From Hydnum rufescens UP504 (Eukaryota > Basidiomycota > Agaricomycetes > Cantharellales > Hydnaceae), in NCBI GenBank assembly GCA_014904985.1, contig MU128935.1, positions 76,693-140,692 on the forward strand: a stretch of DNA of 64,000 bases, written 5' to 3'. How positions within the stretch are numbered: the stretch's first letter is position 1; each line of letters starts with the position of its first letter. Under the pieces are notes generated by a model. It saw only the letters and a program-made list of their open reading frames with translations. It did no database searches and was not told the origin of the DNA. Below, one piece after another: positions 11,584-23,598 of this stretch. The position numbers and the translations under genes are program-made.

Positions 11584-12130
11584 ATATGCTTCTTCGTCCA
11601 CTGTTTTCATATGATGTATTTCTTACGCGTATTGCTTGTTTTGTCGCTGTGTCATTACGTCATTTCCTGTTTGTTTCTGGGATTCTCCTTTCTCGCTGGC
11701 TGTTGATCTTAATTAATATGCCGTTGGTTGATTGTCTAAGCCCACGGTATGGCGAAGGATGTGGTATAGGCTTGAGTCCGGGGTGTTCCGGCTGATCGAG
11801 AGTTGAGTAAATCGACTGCCCCTGGGAATGGTGAATAGGTCGAGGGCTTGAAGATGAGCCGTACCGTCCAAATTATTGAAGACATCTGAATTTTCGGTGT
11901 ACTGAAAAAATATTTCGTTGAAGAGTCTTTCGTCCACACCCCATCCGGCCCATTCCACAGCCCCTTTGAATTACTTTTTAATCTGGTCGTTCTTTCCCCA
12001 TGCGACATTTTTAGGTCCGTCGGGTATCATGGAGGCAGGTGTGTGAATTGGGGTTCGGGAACTACCGGCGGCCGTACTCTACAAAACAAACTTTTTCTTC
12101 ACTTCGCCTTCATCCCCAATATTTCACTCT
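11584..12130. other. intergenic region before citrate synthase
   Basis: No gene supported. The plus strand is T-rich just after the MED25 stop. The stretch ending at 12130 should contain the citrate synthase promoter and leader. No clear TATA box or named site is visible. Confidence 0.5.
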
Positions 12131-14065
12131 ATGAGAGCCACAGCCCCCGCCCGCGCTGCTCTATTCAAGGTAAATGTCTAAGTATACGACCTTCAGAAGC
12201 TTCTGCTTGACAGTATTAACAGACGCGCCCTCCGCTAAACATATCGAGAGCAGCGTTCGCCCTCGGCGCTCGTTCTTATGCTTCAAAACCCCAAACGCTC
12301 AAGGAGCGTTTTGCTGAACTAATCCCTCTTGAACACGAAAATGTTTGGATATACGCCCTCTTTTTTTGGCGACGTCATTGACGTTGCGGACAGGTAAAAG
12401 CTATCAGGAAAGAACATGGGCACAAAGCCTTTGGCCCGGTTACTGTTGATCAAGTATACGGGTATGTTCCCACTCGTTGTACTGTAGGCCTTAAATTTCC
12501 TAATAGTGTCATCCCTGCATTAGAGGTATGCGCGGACTTCCGGCATTGCTCTGGGACGGCTCTGTTCTTGACGCTGGTTCGATTTCTCTATCTAAGCGAT
12601 CAGTAGTAGTCCGCTTATGCCTTTCCTGAAGAGGAGGGTATCCGATTCCGCGGAAAAACCATTCCCGAATGCCAGGAACTTTTGCCAAAAGCACCAGGCG
12701 GATCCGAGCCGCTCCCTGAGGGTCTCTTCTGGCTCTTGTTGACAGGGGAAGTCCCGACAGTGGAGCAGGTTCAGGCGCTCAGCGCTGACTGGGCCGCCCG
12801 TGCCGCCCTACCAAGTTTCGTCGAGGAGCTTATCGATGCTTGTCCTAGCACTCTGCACCCTATGAGCCAATTCTCGATCGCTGTGACGGCGTTGAACCAT
12901 GACTCAGCTTTCGCCAAGGCGTATCAAGATGGCGTCCACAAGAAGGAGTACTGGGAGCCTACATTCGAGGACAGCATGGATTTGTTCGTTACATTTGCAA
13001 CTCAGCGAACGAGCACATTTATATATGCTTTTTTTTTTTTTCATCAAGGATTGCCAAGCTCCCGAACATTGCCGGTCGTATCTATCGCAACCTCTTCGGT
13101 TCTGGAAAATTGCCAGCAATCGACCCAACAAAGGATTACTCCTACAATTTGTCCAATCTTCTCGGCTTTGGGGACAACCAAGCCTTTGTGGAGCTTATGC
13201 GCCTGTACATCACCATCCACAGGTGCGGAACACTACGATGGTAATGGGTGGCAATGGTACTAATTACAGCGTCTAGTGATCATGAGGGTGGTAACGTCTC
13301 AGCCCACACTGGGAAGCTCGTCGGGTCAGCTCTCTCCGATCCCTTCCTGGCCTTCGGGGCCTCACTGAACGGTCTTGCTGGGCCTCTTCATGGGTACGGC
13401 TTTCACTGTGGACCTCCGTTACCACTTATTCACTATATTGGTTTAGACTTGCCAACCAAGAAGTTCTTATCTGGTTGCAAAGAATGATCAAGCAAGTCGG
13501 AGAGAACCCTTCGGATGACGCCGTTAAGGAATATATTTGGTCCACTCTTAAGGGTGGACAAGTCGTCCCTGGTTATGGGCACGCAGTCCTTCGCAAGACG
13601 GTGCGTTCGGCCCATCGCATTCCATGTCGATCACTAAATGGCCAACTTTGTGGCCTTGCAGGATCCACGATACACGGCGCAGCGTGAATTCGCTCTCAAG
13701 CATCTGCCCAACGATCCTCTGTTCAAGCTTGTGGGCCAGATTTACAAGCTCGTTCCCGATATTCTCCTCGCTGCCGGAAAGGCCAAGAACCCATGGCCCA
13801 ACGTCGATGCACACTCCGGTGTTCTCCTCACATACTATGGGTGAGTTGTCCGCATGGCGGATGCTTACCTGGACACGATACATTCTGAATGTGAACCGTG
13901 AGCAGACTTGACCAGATGAAGTTCTATACCGTACTGTTCGGCGTCTCACGCGCATTCGGTGTCGCCGCTCAACTTATTTGGGACCGTGCTCTTGGTGCTC
14001 CTCTCGAGAGACCCAAGTCATATTCCAGCGAACACCTCAAGAAAATGTTCGCCAACAGGTCATGA
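12131..14065 (+). CDS. CIT1: mitochondrial citrate synthase
   Basis: Condenses acetyl-CoA with oxaloacetate in the mitochondrial matrix. The product starts [15 protein letters not shown], an Arg/Ala-rich presequence interrupted by an intron, followed by [12 protein letters not shown]. Blocks in order: [62 protein letters not shown] with catalytic His, [12 protein letters not shown] (His), GLAGPLHG (His), [36 protein letters not shown] (Asp), and [14 protein letters not shown]. All catalytic residues of the family are present. About eight introns of 50-80 nt were placed; several donors read GTTCG rather than GTAAG or GTGAG. The reading frame is intact through LKKMFANRS and TGA at 14063. It faces ARPC2 tail to tail. 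Symbol given by function. Confidence 0.93.
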
Positions 14066-14358
14066 TATTCCCTTGTGCCATCCATTGGTTTTGGTCCACG
14101 AACAGAGTAGTAGTGTCTTTGAGCGTAGAGGAATGGGCCAACAACGCTATCGTTCTTCATATCATCGCGAGTCACATAATAAACGCTAATAGACGTTACA
14201 TCTTGGTGATCATATTTATTACAATCCCCTCTCGATTATACACGCTCCATATGAACAATTAGACCCACACTTTACGGCAAGCATGTTCCATTCCGAGAGG
14301 GATGAAGGTTCATGCCATCGATGAGATGCCTCCCACTCGAGCCAGTCGGGCTTAGCAC

Positions 14359-15600
14359 TTATCTCGCTGAGAATGTACGCCCGCTAGGAATCAAGTCACG
14401 CAAACCCGTCAGATACTGGAGTCTTTTGCGGAGCAAAGTCTGAGATGACTCACGTTACAGTTTTCCTCTCTTTCTCTCCTAGATTCTCGGCCTTGGCTCT
14501 GTTGAGGATCTTGAGGAATTCAGTCACACGATGCCTCAACCGGCTGTGCATGTATGCTTTGGAGCATTTGATATGGTAATGCAAGTAATCACGGAAGAGC
14601 TGAATGCGCGATATGGTCTCTTCGGCTGTAAGTGCAGAGAAGTGACGTGGAAAGAGAACTACAGCACGGTAGCAATATCAGCAGCTCATCGACATCAACA
14701 GAGCGGCGAGGATCAGCGCACCAAAAGTCACATATCCAACATCCTCGGTGTTCTTCAGCCCAGGGAGGTGTCTGATCTCCAAGGGAGGGTCTCGATTCGA
14801 ATACAGCACTTGTGGCGCGGTCTGCAGACTTGCAAGCTTGCGGGCATCGACGAATTCCTGCAAGAAGACCTTGCCGAAGATTCGATCGGTCTCCTCCTTG
14901 AATATAGTGGAGAACACCACAGTGACGCGATCGTGCGAAGCGCGGACATAGATCGCTTCCTCGTCACGATAGTGAATCTGCATCAGTTGCCCTTGGGCGC
15001 GTGGGGAACCGTCCGTCGGCGCAGGCGTGCTCTCGAGAGCTTTCTGCTCTGCAAAGGCCCGCTCGAACGGCGCGGCGAGGGCATTTCGCTTCAGGAGAGC
15101 GACAGATTTTATAAAGGCAACCTGATCCTCTGCATCAATTAGTTAGACTCTTGCTTAAACTGTGTATTTAGTACATATAGGGATGACGAACCTCCTTGAG
15201 GGACGTTGTTCGTATCAAAAGCTAGGGAGACATCGTATCCAGGTTCGACGGTGGGGGCCACGTACGGGCCGTACTCTCGCCCGATGACATCGAGAGCGCC
15301 GTAGCGTACGAGCTCACCCCAGCATCGAATGCTCATAGATAACAGAATTTCGGTCTTTTTCCGATCAGGAGTGTGCAAGTGGAATCGGACACCATCATAA
15401 TCTACAAATTGGATGTCGATCGTAGAGGGGCTGCAGGGTATGTTACCGTATGAGATGGTCTGGTGGTTAGAGATGTCAAGAATAGCTTACTTTGTGAACT
15501 TTTCAGTCAGAGTATTAAGGATGATGGTGCTATGCGACTGGGGAGTGTCAGTGTCGCCGTGGGCCTAAATATGGAGTGTATATACCTCTAGTAAAATCAT
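14359..15600 (-). CDS. ARPC2: Arp2/3 complex subunit 2 (p34-Arc)
   Basis: Part of the seven-subunit complex that nucleates branched actin. Start MILLE at 15600-15598, then an intron of about 50 nt and [14 protein letters not shown]. Middle blocks: [56 protein letters not shown] and [14 protein letters not shown], the last three characteristic of ARPC2. The C-terminal helix reads [20 protein letters not shown]. After [12 protein letters not shown] an intron with a GTGAGT donor joins to GRTFSAR and TAA at 14359, matching the conserved TGKTFSSR-like end of animal ARPC2. Length (about 300 residues) and order fit the family. The start lies only 46 bp from the divergent hydrolase start. Confidence 0.92.
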
Positions 15601-15646
15601 GATCGGCGGTTTCGTTCGGCTCGGATTTTGCCGTAACCCCTCTAGT
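15601..15646. promoter_or_regulatory. 46-bp divergent start-to-start gap (shared promoter region)
   Basis: ARPC2 (minus) begins at 15600 and the ABHD11-like hydrolase (plus) at 15647, so all upstream control must be shared or lie inside the opposite gene. No TATA box is evident; the gap is mixed GC with cgttcggctcgg. Inference from gene spacing only. Confidence 0.5.
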
Positions 15647-16957
15647 ATGACTTCAATTCTTAGACGTCCAAGGTTTTTGGAGCATAATCCCATCAAACCG
15701 TGGAGAAGCCCACTAAGGGCATTTATTGCACAACGTTGGGCTTCTTCACCGTCTGGTATAGTGGAGTTGGCTTATGAAAGGGCCGAGCCACCTTCGCCCC
15801 CCCGTGGAAGACGCTAAACCCATCGTGATTCTCCATGGCTTGTTGTACGCTTCTGGGCCAGTATCCTGGGGAACGATTCGGTAGTAACGTGTACTTAGCG
15901 GCCAGAAACAGAATTGGCGCTCTTTATCCCGAGCCATGGCTAAATCACTGGAAACGAATGTGTACGCGGTGGTACGGAGATTTTCCAGTTGACGCGTGAA
16001 TGCTGTGCGCTTATAAGGGGGAACATGGCCAGGATCTTAGAAACCATGGGACTTCGCCGCATCATCCTGATATGCGGACCACCTCCGTCGCAAGGGACGT
16101 CTTGCATTTTTTCAATACTCACGGGCTCTCTCAGGTCTCCCTAATCGGCCATTCTATGTATGCGTGCACCCTTGGTTCGTCCTTTCATGCAGTGTCGGCT
16201 GATATTATAACATGATTTCCCGTAGGGGCGGAAAAGTGGCTTCGGCCCTTGCGCTTCAACCCAATATATCCCCAGACGCATTATCGTCCCTGATTATCGT
16301 CGACGTGACCCCTGCAAAGATCCCGATTTCAGACGACTTTGCTTACTATGTGCATGCCATGAAGGCGCTCGAGGCTGCCAACGTCCCCGACTTGAAATCG
16401 GCGTACAAGGTCCTCTCTGAACTCAACGTCGTACGTTAGATAGTGGGTGGGGCTTTCCCACACTCCCCATTGATGGATTTGCCTACCACAGGAATTACCC
16501 ATACAGCAGTTCCTGCTAACTAACTTGGCCTCCATTCCTGGTCCTCGCAGATTCCGCATTCCCCTCGATATCCTGAGTTCAGGATTACGGAAATTGGTGA
16601 TTTCCCTTACGAACCTGGGGAAGTCGTGTGGAACGGCCCAACCATGGTGATTCGGGGGACGAATAGCGAGTTAGTCATATCGAATACTTGCGTGACTCTC
16701 CTTCGCAGCATCTGACTTGGGAATTTCTCGGCGAACAGCTATGTCACTGACGAGCGAGCGGCGGTCGTTCAGAAGTTTTTCCCGAATATGCAGCTCAAGT
16801 CCCTCGAAGCAGGACATTGGGTACACTCTGAGAAGTATGTTCGTCTCGACATACGATGTTAGTATATCTCACTTTGTCTGATTAACAAAGGCCTGCGGAG
16901 TTTCTCCAGCTTGTGAAAGAGTTTCTGCAAGCACCATCAAATCCTAGGCAGTCGTAG
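15647..16957 (+). CDS. mitochondrial alpha/beta hydrolase, ABHD11 type
   Basis: An Arg-rich N-terminus without acids (MTSILRRPRFLEHN ... RAFIAQRWASS) suggests mitochondrial import. The fold follows: PIVILHGLFGQKQNWRSLSR (oxyanion HG), NVYAVDLRNHGTSPHH (the DLRNHG signature of ABHD11/yeast IMO32-type enzymes), then VSLIGHSMGGKVAS, the GxSxG nucleophile elbow formed across an intron. A long cap precedes the last catalytic His in EAGHWVHSEKPAEFLQLVKEF. Introns at about 15856, 15972, 16158 and 16436 join in phase; the rest are approximate. TAG at 16955. The substrate is unknown: the family has lipid ester, thioester and protein-protective roles. Complete and in frame as far as checked. Confidence 0.85.
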
Positions 16958-17424
16958 ATCCGCCGCAGCAATTCCCTTGCAATAGAAAACCATACCAGGT
17001 CCACCCTAATAGAGATTTACCAAAAGAATTATACCTTGGAGGAACCTGGAAATGTTTCTTGCAAGATGATGATTCTCTCTTGACCACCTAAACAAAGAAA
17101 CTGCCAGAAGCGCCGCTTCAACTTCCGGCGTGTTGATATGGTCCGTTCCTTGATCAAGTTTTGGGATCAAACCTTTTTTCAAGCTGTAAAGAAGGGATGA
17201 GGCCCTGAGTAGCAGACGTGAGACATGGGCCCCTGCACAATAAGTGCTTGGTATTCAGGCGCAAAACAATTTCGTAAACATGAGCAAACCATCGGATCCG
17301 CTCCATCAGAAGACAATAAAAATCCAGGTTCTCGCTCCAGAGGTCGTTTCCCAAGCGCCGTCTCCACCGAGGGCGAGCGAATCAGAAGCGGTAATGAAAA
17401 CGACGGCGTGCAATTGGTCCTCTA
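16958..17424. other. intergenic, convergent 3' ends
   Basis: No gene supported between the hydrolase stop and the RING gene stop. Weak open frames lack homology or splice support. It probably holds the 3' UTRs of both genes. Confidence 0.5.
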
Positions 17425-19163
17425 TCACGTATAGATAGCAATTTCGCCATGCCCGTTTTTCGCCACCCACTTCGTCTCGCCTCCACGGACAGCGACCCTG
17501 ATACGCGTATGTACCATCCCGCAGTCAGAGACAGGGCAAGGATAGCTCCACTGCCGGCGAACCGCTTTCTTCTTCCCTTTGCCTTTCCCCAATCGGCCAC
17601 CCAGACGGCCTCCGCGTCCCCCGCCGCCCCTATTATGTCCTTTGCCTTTCCCATGCGCCGATAACGGCAGCGGCTTGTGATGAATCTGTCTCGGCACTGC
17701 CGAGATGGTCGCCATGTTCATGGTCCTGTTCACGGAGGGCAGAATATGCAGCACCCTGTTCTCGAGGTCGAAGGGTGACGTATCGCCCATAGTCTCCGTG
17801 CGTGCCGTCGTCTTCACGCGCCTTTCCTTTGCCTTTATCAGGCTTCGGTGGGGTTGTAACGGCGTTTAGGGGCACCTCGTCCATTAAGAAGCTCATCCGT
17901 TCGAGCAATGTAGGGGGCGGTGGCTGTCCGATCCGATCGAGACATCCTCCACAAATGAGGTGGCCGCATCGGAGGCCCCACACCCTATCCGCGCCCTCTT
18001 GGCTGAGCATCAATGGCTTATCACACGAGGCGCAGACTAACGTCGGAACTGTTGGTTGTATTTCGGAGTTGCTGGACGAGGAAGTTGAAGCTTCAAGATC
18101 TATAATTTCTGGCCCGGCGTGGGGGGCTTTGCGTTTCCCAAGCCCTGTTGCTTCGGAAAGGAAGTTGGATACGGCTGCGAGGCGCGATGTCGAAAGAGAG
18201 ATGGGGGTCCACGCAGAAGACGAGGCTGGGGGTGGTGGTGGCGGTTCGGTGCTAGAGATAGTATCAAAATCATATGTGAAGCCTGGACGAGGTGGTCTTC
18301 CATCATGGAGAAATTTGGGATCGAAATCAGGAACTGGGGGGTTGTTCCTCGGGCGATCTTGAATGACAGTGACATCCATATAATCGCCCTCGGGCCCGTC
18401 GTTTCTGAAGAAATAGGCGTTGAGAATTTGCATAATCCCTGCAGCACCAGCTTGGTTGCCAAAAAACCCCCCTCCGTCTATGTTGGGCGGATCTTCGGCA
18501 GGAGGCACCGGAATACGAAATCCAAACCGACGACCCCCATTGGTTCCACTCGACGAGGCGAGAAGTGCACCACCAAAACGGGGCGGTCGCGGTTGTGGTT
18601 GTGGTTGTGCGGGAGGAGAGTTCAAAGACCGGCCGCGTGGAGGATGACGTGGAATAGGACCTTCGATTATGTGGACACCCATATTTCCATTGTTGGCTAG
18701 AGAATAGTTGCATGGTTGGATCTGCTGGATAACAGATGCGACCTGAACAACTCACGTTGATCAACTTGTTGAGGATTTAGAACCGCAAAGTCAGGACTCG
18801 TATCCCTGGTCCCAGGGAGTACGAGAGGGAGGGGTTGATGAATGATTCGACCACGACGGTCGACCTGCACAATCTCTTCGTCGCTCTCAACATTGATACT
18901 TTGTATTGGGCGGTGCGAAGGTCCCGCGATTGCGTTGGACCTAGTGCCTCCACCTGAGGACGAAGAATCAACCATTTGTCCTTCCTCGGATCTTTGGGAA
19001 CCTAAGTATTCGATGAATTAGAGCGTGCTCGGCGGGTCTGCAAGATGGAGAACGATGGCTCCTCGTCACTGTCGAGCGTAAGATCATATATTTCAGAATG
19101 TGAGTGTGCAGATTGGGTGGATTCTGGTGCATGCTCATCGCTGTTATGCAAGTTAGTGGACAT
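17425..19163 (-). CDS. RING-finger protein with SUMO-interaction-like motifs (candidate SUMO-targeted ubiquitin ligase)
   Basis: Four exons join in phase: 19070-19163, 18756-19001, 17755-18696 and 17425-17696, all with GT-AG introns. The N-terminus contains SEIYDLTLDS, later QSINVESDEEIVQVD and GPEIIDLEAS; each is a hydrophobic core beside acidic or Ser residues, as in SUMO-interaction motifs. Pro-rich and Gly-rich linkers separate them. The zinc part starts VCASCDKPLML, then LRCGHLICGGCLDRI, giving the first six RING ligands. The last Cys pair (YPCPVSDCGMVH) comes only about 110-120 residues later, after a Lys/Gly-rich insert and an intron. The end is KNGHGEIAIYT. SIM plus RING is the layout of STUbL ligases (Slx8/Rfp1/RNF4 type), but the ligase role is inferred. 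No close family member is recognised. Confidence 0.75.
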
Positions 19164-20725
19164 GAAGATAAGCGAACGACCAAGGGAGGTGTTTGGATAG
19201 AACTATATGATTTCGGATGTAGCCGAGTGGAGCTGACAATTCCGTATATGCAAAACCACCGTGGTTTCAATTTTCACCGCCGCCCTAACGTGTACTTGGA
19301 ACCCCAGGTCACCAACACGAGGAGCGAAAGAGTCCATCACAGGCTGTTTTCTTTTTTAAAGACCTCCGCGCCACTTGCATTAATTGCGACGACGCTCATA
19401 CCTACAAAAGACTTGCCGTAGCCACGACTCACGAGATCACACCAACTCATGATTTTAAATCTCTGGCATTGAACTCGATTACATCACGCAACTACTGCAT
19501 ACATTAATGAACATTCCCACAACACCTAAGGCCAGCACGAAGTACGTCAGTACAGGGGCCTCCGGGAGACAAGATGACAGAAGAGGTAACAGAAAGGGAC
19601 CCTCAGACATCCAAGGAAGTGGCCGAAAGCCGACATCATCGCACGACCCTCTGATCAGTACACAGCGCTGAACCAGATCACCAAGGGATCACGGAACGGC
19701 CCCTTAGCTCCCGTACCCTACGATCTCTCCCGACATTGGGTTCGCGAAGAGAAGAGTAGAGCACATATGGGAGGGGGAGTATATGTACCGTCGTTGAGGG
19801 AGTTGCAAGGTGCATTCTGTGGATGACTGCGAATGTCTTTAAATCATCATTGGGATTGAAGGGGATATGATGAAGTTCAACAGTAGCAGCGAGAACTCAC
19901 CGCTAGCCGCAGATAGCCCATAGGCGCGAGAAATCTAGACAGACTAAAACTTTACGATGCACGTCAGCACAAGGTTTGAAAGAACAACCGAAAAGAAGAG
20001 GAGAATAAAGAAGTGGATCAGACGAAGGAACGCTGGCATGCGTAATCAACAAACCCTTGCCTCGCAAGGCGAAACAAGGGGGGTGCGCAGTGTCAGGCGG
20101 CGAAGCCTGACGGCGACTTTATCTCTCGTCGGCATGGTCGTGTAGGACGGGGAGAGAAGGTAATCGTCATCACATCCGAAAGGCAACGTCCAAAGGATAT
20201 AAGAGAGACAAAATCCACTACTCACAAGGTACATAGATTAAAGTGAAGCGTTAGAAGAAAAAATTTGGGGCTTTATAGGCCATCGCCGCGGAATCTGCCG
20301 GGATCGTGCCCAGTTGAGGGACGTTTGTAGGCTCGGGCTTTTGGAGGGATGTGCACAGTCCTTCCTTCCCCCTCGATCTGTTTTTCACACTGTGGGTTTC
20401 TCCCAAGGCTTGGTAGCGATGTGAAGCCTACATTATGCAGAACCTGTTTCAGAACATGCACTAGCCCTCGATCGTCCATACAGAGGGTGGGCGAACCGAC
20501 GATGATTGCCAATATAGGCTTGACTCCAGGACCCAAGTATGTGCTTTCGGCTCTTGAACTTAGAGACTGGGGACTAAGCAAATGTCAAATGATTCGTACT
20601 TGGTTGATAACGCGCCTCCTAATCTCTCAAGATTTTACTTGATTTATAGTAACGTATCCACAGTCCTGCTACAGTACTAGTCTAAGGATGTATCAACAGA
20701 CTCTGAGAATCCGATGAACGTTGAA
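19164..20725. other. long intergenic region
   Basis: No firm gene. Purine-rich DNA lies at about 19955-20030. A minus-strand open frame at 20273-20581 (YLGPGVKPILAIIVG, SLPSLGRNPQCEKQIEGEGR) has no Met-to-stop logic, no recognisable domain and no clear splice partners, so it is not called as a gene. The upstream control region of the RING gene should lie near 19164-19400. Confidence 0.45.
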
Positions 20726-22834
20726 TCATAGGGCCTCCTCGGCGAGCCATCGTTGTAGCATGGCAAGGGCGACGACAGGTTTGTCGTAGGGCACCTATCA
20801 GAAGACACCGAGTCACTACCTACGGAAGAACCACATAGTGAAGAAGCACTTGCCATGTGTCCGGCGCCAGTGACAGTGGCCCACGTCAGACCTCTGGCAG
20901 ACTTGGTATTCCCCGCAACTTGGCCCTCAACGATCCACTCCCTCAGCTCGTTTTTATTAAATTCCCCGAGGCCAGTCCATTCCATAGAAGAATACAGACG
21001 ATAATTCCCGACGTGGTTGCAGATCCAGTCGTACGTGCCTTGAACCCAAAGAGCATAAGAGGCACACAACCCAAGGGGTAGGACACATATATGAGAGGTG
21101 GAAACTATCTCACCAACGTAGATGAGAACTCGAAGGCCGCGTTCAAGCAGCTGAGCGACGTAATGGTGCGTACGGTGGGCAGAATCCAACCGACGTCCAA
21201 ACGCTGCTCCCACAACATTGTTGCAGGAAGTGAAGTTGCCAATGCTTTGATCCACACCGAGAGTCCGTCGGACCTCCGGTTTGTCGAGGTATTCGGAAAT
21301 ATCTAGTATGGGAAGAAATAAGTGATAATCCTCGGGGGTTTACTAGTCCTCCACTTGCTGACATTTGATGAGTGGGTAGCCTAGTTAACATCAATTCATC
21401 AGCTGATATTTCACGTAGCCGGTAACGGTACATGGCCCTACATAGCGTCTCGCTAATGGGTCCATCACATGTCTAATCAGGGATTGCATATTAACAGGAA
21501 TCCACGAAGTAGTCATAACTCAAACCTTAGGATATGTCATAAGGATTCATCCCTAGGAAGGTACTTCGATTGAGATGAGAATGAATATAGTGGTGGACAT
21601 GACCTATAGCTCACCACTAGAAAAGTACGGTTCGTCTAATTGGGTCGAACAGAAATCCAAAGCAGCAGAGCAGCCAATGGCATCAAAGCGATCGTTGCAT
21701 TCCTCTTTGAGAGCTTGGGCGCAGCGTGGCAACTAAAACGAAAAAAGTAATGAGAGAACATGAGAACGATTGTAGAGATTAAGAAACATACCGTGGCCTT
21801 CATTGCGACACAGGTTGCAATGCTCAGGACGGGCGGCACAGACACATTTGTACATTGCATATCATAATAAGATAATTGCATTGTCGACATGTCAGTAAAC
21901 CCGTTCCCTATGAGGATACTCCGGAGTGGGATTGGCTGGCGGCCCTCTGCAATAGCAACCGCATTCTGGTCAATAATTTCTGAGGCAAACACCGGAAGAT
22001 AACGCCCCTGGCATCCTCCATAGGGTCAGCCGCAAAGGAATTTAGAATTAATTACTGCGCCCCGCACCCCGTAGGACTCGCCGGCCATGTGGAAAGGCCG
22101 CCCTTTGAACTGAGAAAACGTTTCAAAGAAAATAGAGACGAATGCAGCGACATCCTTTGCTGCGTCCTCCGTGGTTTCAATCGTCCTGCCAAAATCGGCG
22201 TACGAGAAGCCCACCCCCACACTATGATGCGAAGATTAATAACCCCCGCAAGTTAATTACACTCGGGGATGACACACGGCTGATCCAGGAAGAACAAATT
22301 AGCGTTGGCATTCCAGGAATAAGGGTTCCATTTGGTGCCATTTCCACTAGGCGGGTGTAATACTGAGCATGGGCCTAGTTCCATGAACAGCCCCAAGGAT
22401 GAACTGCAACCGGGTCCTTCTGACGTGTCAAGGGATATTCCTATGTATACAGCATCATGCCCACCTCCGTTTATCCACATGAGCACATCATCCTTATCGG
22501 GATCCCCACGGCTCTCGAAAAAATAGAAGAACAGATGTTTGGTCCCATAGTCCGCGTCGATATATCCAGAATAAGCTTTGACAGTTGGGTCACAGAAATC
22601 AACGGTCCGCTTGATACGCAAGGTATGGGCGGGAAATGATGGGTGTTCAAATGATGTGAACTGATTTGTCGGTAAGGCATGTAAATGAACGTTGGAATCC
22701 GCAGCGTTACTCGCAGAAATCGGGGCCGCTAGTTTACCGAGGGGAAAATTTACGCGTTCATGGCCGAGCTGTACTTGGCTGTACCCGCCGGCAAATGAAG
22801 CCGCTGCGAAGGCAGAAACCAGCCGTCCGAACAT
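20726..22834 (-). CDS. secreted serine carboxypeptidase (S10 family)
   Basis: Removes C-terminal residues from peptides in the vacuole or outside the cell. MFGRLVSAFAAASFAGGYSQ at the ATG at 22834 looks like a signal peptide. A propeptide-like stretch follows, then CDPTVKAYSGYIDAD, HLFFYFFESRGDP, GPGCSSSLGLFMELGPC, WNANANLFFLDQP, VGVGFSYADFG, and the nucleophile in HMAGESYGGRYLPVFASE, split by an intron. IGNGFTDMSTMQLSYYDMQC is typical of S10. The C-terminal part has RVLIYVG then GTYDWICNHVGN (catalytic Asp), EWTGLGEFNKNELREW, and TVTGAGHM (catalytic His), ending PYDKPVVALAMLQRWLAEEAL. The last intron (20795-20853) appears to use a GC donor. All three catalytic residues are visible. Confidence 0.9.
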
Positions 22835-23598
22835 TGATAAGTTGATAACCAATCGCGTTCCCGGGATTCCCCGAGGTCGCAGTCACCAAATGAATTAATT
22901 AATGTTGCCGAAGACTCCATTCTGGAACTTTTGAAAGCTTCACGGTGTTGTCATCACATCACCATTCGCCTCAAACTTATCAATTCCCATCATTGGAGCA
23001 CATTCTCTTTCATTCCAAAGAGAAAAAAAGCCCCAATGTCTCGTAGTTAGCCAGAAAAATAAGGAGTGATCCAACTCAATTTAACCGAGCCAGTCGCGGC
23101 AACATTATCGTCAATGTTTCCTAAGGATCCATCTGTGAAAATTACATTCTCTCAGGCCAGTTGATTTGGATCTTTCTTTCGGGTCATAGCCAAGTCTCAT
23201 TACTGTACATTATTCAATACTGGCGTAGAATTTTGTATATGAATTGATGTAAGCATCTAGAGAGGCGTGGGATCTGCCTGATACCGCTTCGGTCTGCCTA
23301 CAGGTCTACAGGTTATCAGGGACCTTGGCGGCAAGATGGGTTGCGGATTGAGATTTCCAAGTTAGGAATGATCGTATAACGACATCTCGGCACATTCCGA
23401 ACACAACTCCGATCACATGGGTGTTGGCCTTGTCCAGGGTGTCAAAGAATTTTATAGAAATCCGCGGAGAGCGCCTCGATGAATCTGGAGCCAAGACCGA
23501 GCGCTATAGTGATCCGCGGAATTTACGTTCCCAAGTTACAGCTGCCGCGCGGATGCAACTTGCGCGTCTTGCAAGAAAGTGCTCGGGACCGTAGAGGG
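22835..23598. other. divergent intergenic region
   Basis: Lies between the carboxypeptidase start and the thiamine pyrophosphokinase start. No gene supported. AT-rich stretches at about 22900-23250 and a Ser/Arg-rich open frame near 23300-23490 on the minus strand look like chance. Promoters of both genes are expected here. Confidence 0.5.

Noticed and set aside
19955..20145. Arg/Lys-rich small open frame on the plus strand
   Set aside because: Purine-rich DNA gives such frames by chance; no conservation or splice evidence.
20273..20581. Minus-strand open frame as a separate gene
   Set aside because: No recognisable domain, no convincing start and no splice partners; kept only as a note in the intergenic entry.
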